Positions 26,052 to 34,763 of a stretch of 64,000 nucleotides of DNA are shown piece after piece. Location: positions 62,001 to 126,000 of the forward strand of contig NZ_JALHRX010000013.1 in the NCBI RefSeq assembly GCF_023952475.1, given 5' to 3'. Origin of the DNA: Cupriavidus sp. WGlv3. Its GTDB lineage: Bacteria > Pseudomonadota > Gammaproteobacteria > Burkholderiales > Burkholderiaceae. The stretch's first letter is position 1. Every line of letters starts with the position of its first letter. A model generated the notes under the pieces. It was not told the origin of the DNA, did not search any database, and saw only the letters and a program-made list of their open reading frames with translations. The translations under genes were made by a program, and so were the position numbers.

Positions 26052-26888
26052 TCAGCCGGCCTCGCGGTCGCGGCGCCGGCCGGGACGGAATACGGTGGCA
26101 TCGGCGTAGAAGTCCGGGTCCGCGTTGTCCTCGCACCAGCCCGGGATGCCCATCACCGGCAGCGGCGCAAAGCTGCGTCCGCCCCGCAACGTCCCGGCAT
26201 CGGCGGCGGACTGCAGTGACCCGGCAAGCACCGCATCGAGCGCGGCATCGCCCGGCACGAGCGGCAGTGTCCACGCATGCGCCGTCACCGACTTGTACGG
26301 CTGCACCAGTTTTTCAAGCAAGGCGTGGCCGAACGGCACCACCGCGCAGCCGGCTTCCCACGCGAAGCGGGCATCAACAAACAGTGACTTCCAGTCAAAG
26401 CCCCTGAGCGCCGTGCTCATGCCGGCGTCCGTGCTGAGGAACAGCACCGCGTTCTCGTCGAACAGCGTCGCCGCGTCGCGCACGCCACCGCGCGTGGTCT
26501 GTACGCCGTCGCGGGCGATGACATCGGACTGGATCTGGTTGAGCGCGCGCTTGGCCTGGGGAAAATGCAGCCAGATCAGCGCGTTGAAGAAATCGTGGAG
26601 ATTGTCGCGGGTGGGGACTGCGCCGGTGGCGTCGATATGCGCTTCATAGGCGCTGCCGGCCGGCAGCGCCTGCTGCGCGATAAAGCGCAGCGGCAGCCCG
26701 CGCGCAGTGCGCAGGTCCAGTGCCGCGGCGCGGGCATCGAGCGCGCTGCGCAGGTCGGCACCACCCTGCACTGCCGCCGCCAGCGCGGCGCCGTGTGCGG
26801 CAAAAGGCCGGAACCACGGCCGGGACCAGTCGATCCCGGCCAGCGCGCCGGCGAAGTGCTCGCCGGCCGCGGTCTGCTGGGTGCGCAA
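26052..26888 (-). CDS. DUF3025 domain-containing protein
   Basis: The 278-residue protein matches the DUF3025 pattern I know from beta- and gamma-proteobacteria: GIDWSRPWFRPF at the N-terminus, YEAHIDATGAVPTRDNLHDFFNALIWLHFPQAKRALN in segments around residues 80-115, and VPFGHALLEKLVQPYKSVTAHAW near residue 200. No signal peptide or transmembrane helix is present. The function is unknown. It starts 4 bases after the pyrC stop, so the two are probably co-transcribed, and rnpB follows directly on the same strand. Confidence 0.88.
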   Translation of the reverse strand: MRTQQTAAGEHFAGALAGIDWSRPWFRPFAAHGAALAAAVQGGADLRSALDARAAALDLRTARGLPLRFIAQQALPAGSAYEAHIDATGAVPTRDNLHDFFNALIWLHFPQAKRALNQIQSDVIARDGVQTTRGGVRDAATLFDENAVLFLSTDAGMSTALRGFDWKSLFVDARFAWEAGCAVVPFGHALLEKLVQPYKSVTAHAWTLPLVPGDAALDAVLAGSLQSAADAGTLRGGRSFAPLPVMGIPGWCEDNADPDFYADATVFRPGRRRDREAG

Positions 26889-26892
26889 GGCG

Positions 26893-27927
26893 TCAGCGTG
26901 CCTTCCAGCGCAGTGTCTCGCCGCCGCGCAGCGGCACCAGCGTGGTGTCGCCGTAAGGCAGCTCGGCCGGCAGTTGCCAGTCTTCGCGCTCCAGCGTCAG
27001 CGTGCCGGTGTTGCGCGGCAGGCCGTAGAAGGCCGGGCCGTTGAAACTGGCGAAGGCTTCCAGCTTGTCGAGTGCGCCGGCGGCGTCGAAGGCTTCGGCA
27101 TACAGCTCCATCGCATGCAGCGCGGTATAGCAGCCGGCGCAACCGCAGGCGTGCTCCTTCAGGCCGCGCGCGTGCGGCGCGCTGTCCGTACCCAGGAAGA
27201 AGCGCTCGCTGCCGGAGGTGGCGGCCGCCACCAGAGCCTCGCGGTGGGTTTCGCGCTTCAGCACCGGGAGGCAGTAGTAGTGCGGGCGGATGCCGCCGGT
27301 GAAGAGGGCGTTGCGGTTGTAGAGCAGGTGGTGCGCGGTGATGGTGGCGCCGACCGGGGCGCTCGCGTCGCGCACGTACTGCGCCGCATCCTTCGTGGTG
27401 ATGTGCTCGAACACCACCTTCAGCTCGGGCATGTCGCGGCGCAGCGGCGTCATCACTTGCTCGATGAAGACGGCCTCGCGGTCGAAGATGTCGATGGCCG
27501 GGTCGGTGACTTCGCCGTGCACCAGCAGCGGCAGGCCGGCGCGCTGCATCGCTTCCAGCGCGGGATAGCAGCGGCGGATATCGGTCACGCCGGCGTCGCT
27601 GTTGGTGGTGGCGCCCGCCGGGTACAGCTTGACGCCGTGCACGAAGCCGCTGGCCTTGGCGGCCGCGATTTCCTCTGCACTGGTGTTGTCGGTCAGGTAC
27701 AGCGTCATCAGCGGCTCGAACTGCATGCCGGCCGGCAGCGCCGCCAGGATGCGGGCGCGATAGGCCTGTGCCTGCGTCACCGTGGTCACCGGTGGCTTCA
27801 GGTTGGGCATGACGATGGCGCGGGCGAACTGGCGGGCGGTGTCGGGCAGCACGGCAGCCAGCGCCGCGCCGTCGCGCAGGTGCAGGTGCCAGTCGTCCGG
27901 GCGGGTGATGGTGAGCTTCTGGGTCAT
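26893..27927 (-). CDS. pyrC: Dihydroorotase
   Basis: The 344-residue class II dihydroorotase closes carbamoyl-aspartate to dihydroorotate in pyrimidine synthesis. Zinc ligands are visible: the HxH pair in [10 protein letters not shown], the carbamylated lysine in [15 protein letters not shown], the histidines in LLVHGEVTD and VFEHITTK, and the aspartate in FLGTDSAPH. Length equals E. coli PyrC. It precedes the DUF3025 gene by 4 bases and follows the glycerate kinase gene by 46 bases on the same strand. Confidence 0.98.
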   Translation of the reverse strand: MTQKLTITRPDDWHLHLRDGAALAAVLPDTARQFARAIVMPNLKPPVTTVTQAQAYRARILAALPAGMQFEPLMTLYLTDNTSAEEIAAAKASGFVHGVKLYPAGATTNSDAGVTDIRRCYPALEAMQRAGLPLLVHGEVTDPAIDIFDREAVFIEQVMTPLRRDMPELKVVFEHITTKDAAQYVRDASAPVGATITAHHLLYNRNALFTGGIRPHYYCLPVLKRETHREALVAAATSGSERFFLGTDSAPHARGLKEHACGCAGCYTALHAMELYAEAFDAAGALDKLEAFASFNGPAFYGLPRNTGTLTLEREDWQLPAELPYGDTTLVPLRGGETLRWKAR

Positions 27928-27973
27928 GGCTAGCTTGGGGCCGGCCGCGGGCGGCGGCGGGCGTTCGTCGAAA

Positions 27974-29281
27974 TCAGAGAATCAGGATGGCGCGGTAGTC
28001 GTTGACGTTGGTGCGGGTCGGGCCGGTGACCACCAGGTCGCCGATGGCATCGAACAGGCCCCAGGCGTCGTGCGCGTCCAGCTGGCGCTGGCCCGGCAGG
28101 CCGGCGGCTTCAGCCCGCGCCAGCGTGGTCGGGTCGGCCAGCGCGCCGGCGTTATCTTCCGAGCCGTCGATGCCGTCGGTGTCGGCGGCGATCGCATGCA
28201 CTTCGGGCATGCCTGCCAGTTCGACCGCCAGCGACAGCAGGAACTCCGAGCACCGCCCGCCGCGCGCCTTGGTGGCGCCGCCACCGGCCGGCAAAGTGAC
28301 CGTGCACTCACCTCCGGAAATCAGCGCCACGGGCGTGGCGAACGGCGCATTGTACGCGCGAATCTCGCGCACCAGCGCCGCATAGACGCGGGCCACCTCG
28401 CACGCCTCGCCCGTGACCGTGTCGCCCAGCACAACCGGCGTGATGCCGCGTTCGCGGAACAGCGCGGCGGCGGCCTCGAGACTGCCGTGCGCGGTGGCGA
28501 TCATGATGTTGTCGACACGATCGAACAAGGGATCGCCGGGCTTGGGCGTTTCCGCCACCTCGCCACGCGCGCCGCGTTCCAGGTGGGACTGCACGCTGGC
28601 CGGCACCTGCGCGCCATAGCGGCGCAGGATCTGCAGCGCGTCATCGAACGTGCTCGGGTCCGCCACGGTCGGGCCCGAGGCAATCGCGCTGGGATCGTCG
28701 CCGGCCACGTCCGAGACGATCAGCGTGGTCACCGGCGCCTGGCTCGCCTGCGCCAGCCGCCCGCCCTGGATGCGCGAGATATGCTTGCGCACGATGTTCA
28801 TGTCGGTGATCGGCGCGCCACAGCGCAGCAACTCCCGGGTGGTCGCCTTCAGGTCGGCCATCGGGATGCCCTCGGCCGGCAGCGACAGCAGGCTCGAGCC
28901 GCCGCCCGAGACCAGCACCAGCAGCCGGTCCTGCGGCGTCAGCGACTGCACCGCCCTCAGGATCTCGGCCGCCGCCTGCTCGCCCGACTCGTCGGGCACC
29001 GGATGGCCGGCCTCGATCACGCGGATATGGTCGGTCGGCATGCCGTGCGCGTAGCGCGTGACCACCAGCCCCTCCAGCGTGGCCTGGCCGGCGTAGGCGC
29101 GCTCGACCGCCGCGGCCATCGACGCCGCGGCCTTGCCCGCGCCCACCACCAGCGTGCGCCCGCCGGCGTGCGGCGGCGGCAGGTGCTGCGCGACGATCTG
29201 CAGCGGGTCGGCCGCCGCCACCGCGGCGTGGAAGGTCTCGAGCAGCAGTGCGCGGGCGTCCCCCGCGAACGCGGCGCTCAC
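27974..29281 (-). CDS. Glycerate 2-kinase (GckA/TtuD, MOFRL-domain family)
   Basis: The 435-residue protein has the N-terminal DUF4147/GckA domain ([17 protein letters not shown] near residue 45, [12 protein letters not shown] near 125, [16 protein letters not shown] near 165). The C-terminal MOFRL domain has [21 protein letters not shown] and [15 protein letters not shown]. This family phosphorylates D-glycerate to 2-phosphoglycerate, although older entries call it hydroxypyruvate reductase. The start is a GTG that overlaps the stop of the upstream dehydrogenase gene (GTGA). Together they can carry tartrate or related acids to glycolysis. Confidence 0.9.
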   Translation of the reverse strand: MSAAFAGDARALLLETFHAAVAAADPLQIVAQHLPPPHAGGRTLVVGAGKAAASMAAAVERAYAGQATLEGLVVTRYAHGMPTDHIRVIEAGHPVPDESGEQAAAEILRAVQSLTPQDRLLVLVSGGGSSLLSLPAEGIPMADLKATTRELLRCGAPITDMNIVRKHISRIQGGRLAQASQAPVTTLIVSDVAGDDPSAIASGPTVADPSTFDDALQILRRYGAQVPASVQSHLERGARGEVAETPKPGDPLFDRVDNIMIATAHGSLEAAAALFRERGITPVVLGDTVTGEACEVARVYAALVREIRAYNAPFATPVALISGGECTVTLPAGGGATKARGGRCSEFLLSLAVELAGMPEVHAIAADTDGIDGSEDNAGALADPTTLARAEAAGLPGQRQLDAHDAWGLFDAIGDLVVTGPTRTNVNDYRAILIL

Positions 29282-30351
29282 AGCGCCTCCGCGATGGCGC
29301 GGCCCAAGTCGGCGGTACCGGCCTTGCCGCCGATGTCGCGCGTCAGCGGCGCGTGCTCCGGCCCGGCCGCCAGCACCTGTTCGATCGCGCCCAGCACGGC
29401 GGCGCCGGCCTCGTCATGGCCAAGGTGCTCCAGCATCATGGCGCCGCACCAGATCTGCCCGATCGGGTTGGCCACGCCGCGCCCGGCAATGTCCGGGGCC
29501 GAGCCGTGCACCGGCTCGAACAGGCTGGGGAAGGTGCGGTCCGGATTGATGTTGCCGGACGGCGCGATGCCGATGGTGCCGGTGCAGGCCGGGCCCAGGT
29601 CGGACAGGATGTCGCCGAACAGGTTGCTCGCCACCACCACGTCGAACCAGTCCGGATGCTGGACGAAATGCGCGGTCAGGATGTCGATGTGGTACTTGTC
29701 GACCTGGATGCCGGGGTAATGCGCCGCCATCGCCTCGACCCGCTCGTCCCAGTACGGCATCGTGATCGAGATGCCGTTGGACTTGGTCGCCGAGGTCAGG
29801 TGCTTCTTCGGACGCTTCTGGGCCAGTTCAAAGGCGAACTTCAGGATGCGGTCGACGCCGGTGCGGCTCATCACGGTTTCCTGCACCACGATCTCGCGCT
29901 CGGTGCCGGGGAACATGCGACCGCCGATGCTGGAGTATTCGCCCTCGGTGTTCTCGCGCACCACGTAGAAATCGATGTCGCCGGGCTGGCGGCCGGCCAG
30001 CGGGCTGCGGATGCCCGGCATCAGCCGCACCGGGCGCAGGTTGACGTACTGGTCGAACGAACGGCGGAACTGCAGCAGCGAACCCCACAGCGAAACATGG
30101 TCGGGCACCGTGTCCGGCCAGCCGACCGCGCCGAAGTAGATGGCGTCGTACCTGACCAGCGTGTCGAACCAGTCGTCCGGCAGCATCTTGCCGTGGCGGG
30201 CGTAGTAGTCGCAGCTGGAAAAATCGAAGTGATCCCACTGGAAATCGATGCCGAAACGGCGCGCCGCGGCGTCCATCACGCGGATGCCCTCGGGCATGAC
30301 TTCCGTGCCGATTCCGTCTCCGGGAATCACGGCAATCTTGTATTGGCTCAT
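29278..30351 (-). CDS. Tartrate dehydrogenase / D-malate dehydrogenase (decarboxylating)
   Basis: The 357-residue protein belongs to the isopropylmalate/isocitrate dehydrogenase superfamily, with IAVIPGDGIGTEV at the N-terminus. It shows the tartrate/D-malate branch marks: DHVSLWGSLLQFRRSFDQYVNLRP, YVVRENTEGEYSSIGG, and the metal/NAD region SNLFGDILSDL and EPVHGSAPDIAG. Such enzymes oxidise D-malate, meso- or L-tartrate with NAD and Mn; tartrate decarboxylation can yield D-glycerate, the substrate of the co-transcribed kinase. The ATG at 30351 gives MSQYKIAVIPGDG. It is divergent from the amidotransferase gene over 136 bases. Confidence 0.9.
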   Translation of the reverse strand: MSQYKIAVIPGDGIGTEVMPEGIRVMDAAARRFGIDFQWDHFDFSSCDYYARHGKMLPDDWFDTLVRYDAIYFGAVGWPDTVPDHVSLWGSLLQFRRSFDQYVNLRPVRLMPGIRSPLAGRQPGDIDFYVVRENTEGEYSSIGGRMFPGTEREIVVQETVMSRTGVDRILKFAFELAQKRPKKHLTSATKSNGISITMPYWDERVEAMAAHYPGIQVDKYHIDILTAHFVQHPDWFDVVVASNLFGDILSDLGPACTGTIGIAPSGNINPDRTFPSLFEPVHGSAPDIAGRGVANPIGQIWCGAMMLEHLGHDEAGAAVLGAIEQVLAAGPEHAPLTRDIGGKAGTADLGRAIAEAL

Positions 30352-30487
30352 CGTTCTCGGGATTGCTAGCAGGTAGGGTGGCGCCGGGGTTGGTTCCCTT
30401 CGGCTTGCTTGGCAGCGGCGCGGGCGCGCGGGATAATGCCTGCATTCTATTGCAAAGCGGCAGCCCCCTGCCGACCGGTGCCCCGAC

Positions 30488-31318
30488 ATGTGCCAGCTGC
30501 TAGGCATGAACTGCGCCACGCCGACCGACGTGACGTTCTCCTTCACCGGCTTTGCCGCGCGCGGAGGCCTGACCGACCACCACGCCGACGGCTTCGGTGT
30601 CGCCTTCTTCGAAGACAAGGCCTGCCGCCTGTTCATCGACAACCAGTCCGCCGGCACCTCGCCGGTGGCGGACCTGATCAAGCGCTATCCGATCAAGTCC
30701 AAGAACGTCATCTCGCACATCCGCAAGGCCACGCAGGGCACCGTGCTGCTGGAGAACTGCCACCCCTTCATGCGCGAGCTGTGGGGCCGGCACTGGATCT
30801 TCGCCCACAACGGCGACCTGCACGGCTTCACCCCGTTCCTGTCCGGCGTCTACCAGCCGGTGGGCGACACCGACAGCGAACTGGCCTTCTGCACGCTGAT
30901 GCAGGGCTTGCGCAAGCGCTTCCCGGGCTCGCAGCCGCCGCTGAACGAACTCGGCCACGCGCTGGCCGACATCACCCGCGAGATCACGCTGCACGGCGTG
31001 TTCAACTACCTGCTGTGCAACGGGCAGGCGCTGTTCGCGCACTGCTCGACCCGCCTCTACTACATCGTGCGGCAATGGCCGTTCTCGACCGCGCACCTGA
31101 TCGACGCCGACCTGTCGATCGACTTCGCGCAGGTCACCACGCCCGACGACCGCGTCGCCGTGATCGCGACCGCGCCGCTGACCGACAACGAGACCTGGAC
31201 CCAGTTCGCCCCGGGCGAGCTGATCATGTTCGAGCACGGGCGTCCGACCATGACGCTTGCCGTGCCGATCCCGCCCGAAGTCCAGGCCAAGAACGCTGCC
31301 AATACCGCCTGTACCTGA
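30488..31318 (+). CDS. Class II glutamine amidotransferase (YafJ-like)
   Basis: The 276-residue protein starts MCQLLGMNC, so after Met removal Cys2 is the N-terminal nucleophile of a class II amidotransferase. Further glutaminase blocks are DHHADGFGVAFFED, VISHIRKATQG, FAHNGDLHGF and GDTDSELAFC. No synthetase domain is attached, so the acceptor of the ammonia is unknown; E. coli YafJ has the same design. A bidirectional terminator follows at 31338-31361. Confidence 0.92.
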   Translation: MCQLLGMNCATPTDVTFSFTGFAARGGLTDHHADGFGVAFFEDKACRLFIDNQSAGTSPVADLIKRYPIKSKNVISHIRKATQGTVLLENCHPFMRELWGRHWIFAHNGDLHGFTPFLSGVYQPVGDTDSELAFCTLMQGLRKRFPGSQPPLNELGHALADITREITLHGVFNYLLCNGQALFAHCSTRLYYIVRQWPFSTAHLIDADLSIDFAQVTTPDDRVAVIATAPLTDNETWTQFAPGELIMFEHGRPTMTLAVPIPPEVQAKNAANTACT

Positions 31319-31337
31319 GCCATCCGGCACAAAGGAA

Positions 31338-31361
31338 AAAGGGACGCCGAGGCGTCCCTTT
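31338..31361. terminator. Bidirectional terminator between the amidotransferase gene and gltL
   Basis: AAAGGGACGCC (31338-31348) and GGCGTCCCTTT (31351-31361) form an 11-base stem with a GA loop. The minus strand gains five U residues and so ends the glt operon; the plus strand gains three. Confidence 0.88.
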
Positions 31362-31381
31362 CCATATGGCTCGCAGTTCGT

Positions 31382-32116
31382 TCAGTGATGCAGGATCTTC
31401 GACAGGAACTGCCTGGCGCGCTCCGAGCGGTGCTCGATATCGCCGAAGAACTCTTCCTTGTCGGCGTCCTCGACGATCTTGCCCTGGTCCATGAAGATCA
31501 CGCGGTTGGCCACCTTGCGCGCGAAACCCATCTCGTGGGTCACGCACATCATGGTCATGCCTTCCTGCGCCAGCTGCACCATCACGTCCAGCACTTCGTT
31601 GACCATCTCCGGGTCCAGCGCCGAGGTGGGCTCGTCGAACAGCATGCAGATCGGATCCATCGACAGCGCGCGCGCGATCGCCACGCGCTGCTGCTGGCCG
31701 CCCGACAGCTGGCCGGGGTACTTCTCGGCCTGGCTCTTCAGGCCCACGCGCTCCAGGTACTTCATGCCCTTGGTCATGGCCTCTTCCTTGGAACGGCCGA
31801 GCACCTTCATCTGCGCGATGGTGAGGTTCTCGGTGATCGACAGGTGCGGGAACAGCTCGAAGTTCTGGAACACCATGCCGACGCGCGAGCGCAGCTTGGG
31901 CAGGTTGGTCTTGGGATTGCCCACCGAGGTGCCGTCGACCAGGATGTCGCCCTTCTGGAACGGCTCGAGCGCATTGACGGTCTTGATCAGCGTGGACTTT
32001 CCCGAGCCCGACGGGCCGCACACCACCACCACTTCACCCTTGGCAACCTTGGTGGTGCAGTCGGTCAGCACCTGGAAGGAGCCGTACCACTTGGAAACGT
32101 TATTGATTTCGATCAT
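31382..32116 (-). CDS. gltL: Glutamate/aspartate ABC transporter ATPase GltL
   Basis: The 244-residue ATPase has Walker [10 protein letters not shown] near residue 35, the Q-loop FQNFELFPH typical of polar amino-acid importers, the LSGGQQQR signature, Walker [13 protein letters not shown] and the H-loop VTHEMGFA. It powers the GltJK permease for uptake of glutamate and aspartate. The ATG at 32116 overlaps the gltK stop (ATGA). It is the last gene of the operon and is followed by the terminator at 31338-31361. Confidence 0.96.
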   Translation of the reverse strand: MIEINNVSKWYGSFQVLTDCTTKVAKGEVVVVCGPSGSGKSTLIKTVNALEPFQKGDILVDGTSVGNPKTNLPKLRSRVGMVFQNFELFPHLSITENLTIAQMKVLGRSKEEAMTKGMKYLERVGLKSQAEKYPGQLSGGQQQRVAIARALSMDPICMLFDEPTSALDPEMVNEVLDVMVQLAQEGMTMMCVTHEMGFARKVANRVIFMDQGKIVEDADKEEFFGDIEHRSERARQFLSKILHH

Positions 32117-32796
32117 ACAGCCACCTTTTTCTGGTAACGCTTGACCAGCAGCGAAGCGGAGAAACAAATGATGAAGTACACCAGGCCGGCGAACAGCAGC
32201 ATCTCGACGATACGGCCGTCGCGCTCGCCAATGCCGTAGGCCTGGCCGAAGAAGTCAGCCAGCGCGCTCACGTACACCAGCGAGGTATCCTGGAACAGGA
32301 TGATGCCCTGCGTCAGCAGCAGCGGCACCATGTTGCGGAACGCCTGCGGCAGGATCACCAGCCGCATCGACTGTCCGTAGGTCATGCCCAGCGCCTGCGC
32401 AGCGAACATCTGCCCGCGCGACACGCTCTGGATCCCCGCCCGGATGATCTCGGAGTAATACGCCGCCTCGAACAGCGCGAACGCGACCAGCGCCGAGGTC
32501 ATGCGCAGGTCGGTCGCCGGCGACAGGTTGAAGATGCCCTGCAGCACCTGCGGGATGATCAGGAAGAACCACAACAGCACCATCACCAGCGGGATCGAAC
32601 GGAAGATGGTCACGTACCCCTGCGCGAACCAGTTCAGCAGCCGGAACGACGACAGCCGCATCATCGCCAGGATGGTGCCCCAGATGATGCCGACCACCAC
32701 CGCGGTGACGGTGATCTTCAGCGAGACCATCATGCCCTCGCCCAGGACATGCAGCGTGGCCGGGTTGATCGAGGTGAAATCGAAGGAATAAGCCAT
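32113..32796 (-). CDS. gltK: Glutamate/aspartate ABC transporter permease GltK
   Basis: The 227-residue permease has about five helices and the EAA loop typical of polar amino-acid importers ([21 protein letters not shown]). The N-terminal half has [11 protein letters not shown] and [14 protein letters not shown]. It forms the channel heterodimer with GltJ. It lies 9 bases after gltJ and overlaps gltL by four bases. Confidence 0.95.
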   Translation of the reverse strand: MAYSFDFTSINPATLHVLGEGMMVSLKITVTAVVVGIIWGTILAMMRLSSFRLLNWFAQGYVTIFRSIPLVMVLLWFFLIIPQVLQGIFNLSPATDLRMTSALVAFALFEAAYYSEIIRAGIQSVSRGQMFAAQALGMTYGQSMRLVILPQAFRNMVPLLLTQGIILFQDTSLVYVSALADFFGQAYGIGERDGRIVEMLLFAGLVYFIICFSASLLVKRYQKKVAV

Positions 32797-32805
32797 GGCG
32801 CCCCC

Positions 32806-33534
32806 TTACTTGCCGCCGATAAAGCCGGGCACGCGCGTGCGGGCCTCGACCCAGCGCATCACCAGCATGACCGTGACGTTGATCAGCGCGTACATCAGCG
32901 TGACCGCGATGAACGATTCATACGGACGCGCGGTGTAGTCCACCAGCTGGCGCCCCTGCGCGGCCAGCTCCAGCAGGCCGATGGTCGACGCCACCGCCGA
33001 GTTCTTGAAGATGTTCAGGAACTCGGAAGTCAGCGGCGGCACGATCACGCGGAACGCCATCGGCAGCAGCACGTGGCGGTACGTCTGCGGCAGCGTGAAG
33101 CCCATCGCCAGGCCCGCGTTCTTCTGCCCGCGCGCCAGCGAGTTGATGCCGGAGCGCACCTGCTCGCACACCCGCGCGGCGGTAAACGTCCCCAGGCACA
33201 GCATGGCGGCCAGGAACTGCTGCGCGAACGGGTTCATCTGCTTGATCGCCTCGCCGCCGGGCAGCAGCTCGGGCGCGACGAAGTACCAGATGAACAGCTG
33301 CACCAGCAGCGGGATGTTGCGGAAAATCTCGACATAGGTGGCGGCAATGCCGGCCAGCCATTTGTTCGGCACCGTGCGCAGCACGCCGAGCACCGAGCCG
33401 ATGGCCAGGGCAATGACCCAGGACGAAAGCCCCAGCGCGAGCGTGACCTTGAGGCCGGAGATCATCCAGTCCAGGTAGGTCTCGTTCTGGGCGGCCTGTT
33501 CGAGGAAAACTCCCCAATGCCAGTTGTAGTTCAT
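32806..33534 (-). CDS. gltJ: Glutamate/aspartate ABC transporter permease GltJ
   Basis: The 242-residue permease has the longer periplasmic loop characteristic of GltJ (VAPELLPGGEAIKQMNPFAQQF around residues 85-108), FRNIPLLVQLFIW and an EAA loop (AMGFTLPQTYRHVLLPMAFR). It pairs with GltK. A hairpin with a U-run lies in the 63 bases between gltI and this gene, so its expression is probably below that of the binding protein. Confidence 0.95.
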   Translation of the reverse strand: MNYNWHWGVFLEQAAQNETYLDWMISGLKVTLALGLSSWVIALAIGSVLGVLRTVPNKWLAGIAATYVEIFRNIPLLVQLFIWYFVAPELLPGGEAIKQMNPFAQQFLAAMLCLGTFTAARVCEQVRSGINSLARGQKNAGLAMGFTLPQTYRHVLLPMAFRVIVPPLTSEFLNIFKNSAVASTIGLLELAAQGRQLVDYTARPYESFIAVTLMYALINVTVMLVMRWVEARTRVPGFIGGK

Positions 33535-33545
33535 GTTGCGTCCTC

Positions 33546-33577
33546 AAAAAGAAACGGAAGGACGAGCCTTCCGTTTC
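33546..33577 (-). terminator. Intercistronic terminator/attenuator between gltI and gltJ
   Basis: GAAACGGAAGG (33551-33561) and CCTTCCGTTTC (33567-33577) form a perfect 11-base stem with a 5-base loop. On the minus strand it is followed by five T (33546-33550). It lies 20 bases after the gltI stop. Confidence 0.85.
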
Positions 33578-33597
33578 GCAGTGCTGTCAACGGCAGG

Positions 33598-34497
33598 TCA
33601 GTCCAGCGCCTTGTCGTTAGGCGCCTTGATCAGCGTCTTCATGTCTTCGGACAGCGGGAAGTCCAGGTTCAGGCCCTTGGGCGGAACCGGTTGCATGAAC
33701 CACTTGGTGTACAGGGTGTTGATCGAGCCGTCCTTCATCATGCCGGAGATCACGGTATCGGACAGCTTCTTGAACTGCGGGTCGTCCTTGCGGATCATGC
33801 AGCCGTAGGACTCGCGCGATTGCGGCTTGCCCACCACGATCCAGTCGGCCGGGTTCTTGGCCTTGGCGCGTTCGCCGTAGAGCAGCGCGTCGTCCATCAT
33901 GAAGGCGACCGCGCGGCCCGATTCCAGCGTCAGGAACGACTGGCCGTGGTCCTTGGTGCTGATGATGTTCACGCCCAGCTTCTGGTCGTCATTCATCTTG
34001 CGCAGCAGGCGCTCCGACGTGGTGCCGGCGGTGGTGACGACGTTCTTGCCCTTCAGGTCGGCCCAGTCCTTGATGCCGGCATCCTTCTTCACCATGATGC
34101 GCGTGCCGATGATGAAGATGGAGTTGGTGAAGGCGACCTGCTTCTGGCGTTCCAGGTTATTGGTGGTCGAGCCGCACTCGATATCGATGGTGCCGTTCTG
34201 CAGCAGCGTGATGCGGTTCTGCGAGGTGATCGGGATTTCCTTGACCTGCAGGTTCGGCAGCTTCAGCTGGTCCTTGATGGCTTCCACGATCTTCATGTTG
34301 ATATCGTAGGAATAGCCGACCTGGCGCACGCCGCCGAGGTTGTAGTTGAACGGAATCGACGATTCACGCACGCCGAGCGTGATGACGCCGGTGTCCTTGA
34401 TCTTCTTCAGCGTGCCCGTCAGTTGTTCGGCTGCCTGTGCCGTCCCGCACATTACGCCCCCGGCAATCATCAGGGCAGCCAACTTGGCGAAATTCAT
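33598..34497 (-). CDS. gltI: Glutamate/aspartate ABC transporter periplasmic binding protein GltI
   Basis: The 299-residue protein has a signal peptide (hydrophobic residues 5-18, cleavage after AQA at 22) and the bacterial extracellular solute-binding family 3 fold. It carries GVRESSIPFNYN near the start of the mature domain, IPITSQNRITLLQNGTIDIECGSTTNN (in two pieces) for ligand binding, and GTTSERLL. Two cysteines in the mature protein may form a disulfide, as in E. coli GltI. AAGGAGA lies 5 bases before the ATG. It is the first gene of gltIJKL and sits next to gdhA, joining glutamate uptake with oxidation. Confidence 0.96.
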   Translation of the reverse strand: MNFAKLAALMIAGGVMCGTAQAAEQLTGTLKKIKDTGVITLGVRESSIPFNYNLGGVRQVGYSYDINMKIVEAIKDQLKLPNLQVKEIPITSQNRITLLQNGTIDIECGSTTNNLERQKQVAFTNSIFIIGTRIMVKKDAGIKDWADLKGKNVVTTAGTTSERLLRKMNDDQKLGVNIISTKDHGQSFLTLESGRAVAFMMDDALLYGERAKAKNPADWIVVGKPQSRESYGCMIRKDDPQFKKLSDTVISGMMKDGSINTLYTKWFMQPVPPKGLNLDFPLSEDMKTLIKAPNDKALD

Positions 34498-34560
34498 AAC
34501 ATCTCCTTGACCATGAAGAGAAAGCGGGATTCTAAGAATAAAACCCCCACTGGTGAAACA

Positions 34561-34586
34561 GTATTGCGCAGCATCCGCCGCAATAC
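34561..34586. repeat. Inverted repeat upstream of gltI
   Basis: GTATTGCG (34561-34568) and CGCAATAC (34579-34586) are perfect 8-base arms with a 10-base loop, 64 bases upstream of the gltI start. Flanking AAAACCC (from about 34539) and GGGTTTT (near 34591) can extend it as a bulged stem. It could be an operator or a leader structure; I cannot decide. Confidence 0.45.
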
Positions 34587-34651
34587 AACTGGGTTTTCTC
34601 CTAGAACCCCACTTCGGGGCAATCCGTGCGCAGCGCGTCCGGATACGACAA

Positions 34652-34681
34652 CGCGGTCTCCGGCGCTTGCCGGAGACCGCG
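34652..34681. repeat. Strong hairpin downstream of gdhA
   Basis: A 13-base perfect stem (34652-34664 with 34669-34681, core GCGGTCTCCGGC) has a GCTT loop and lies about 80 bases after the gdhA stop. No U-run follows on the minus strand, so it is not a classical terminator; it may stabilise the gdhA 3' end or act with Rho. Confidence 0.5.
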
Positions 34682-34763
34682 TCTGACGGTCATGAAGCCG
34701 GGGTCCGGGACGATTATTGCGCCGCACCATACGAGTGCCTCGCCCCGGTCCTGCCTGCCCCGA

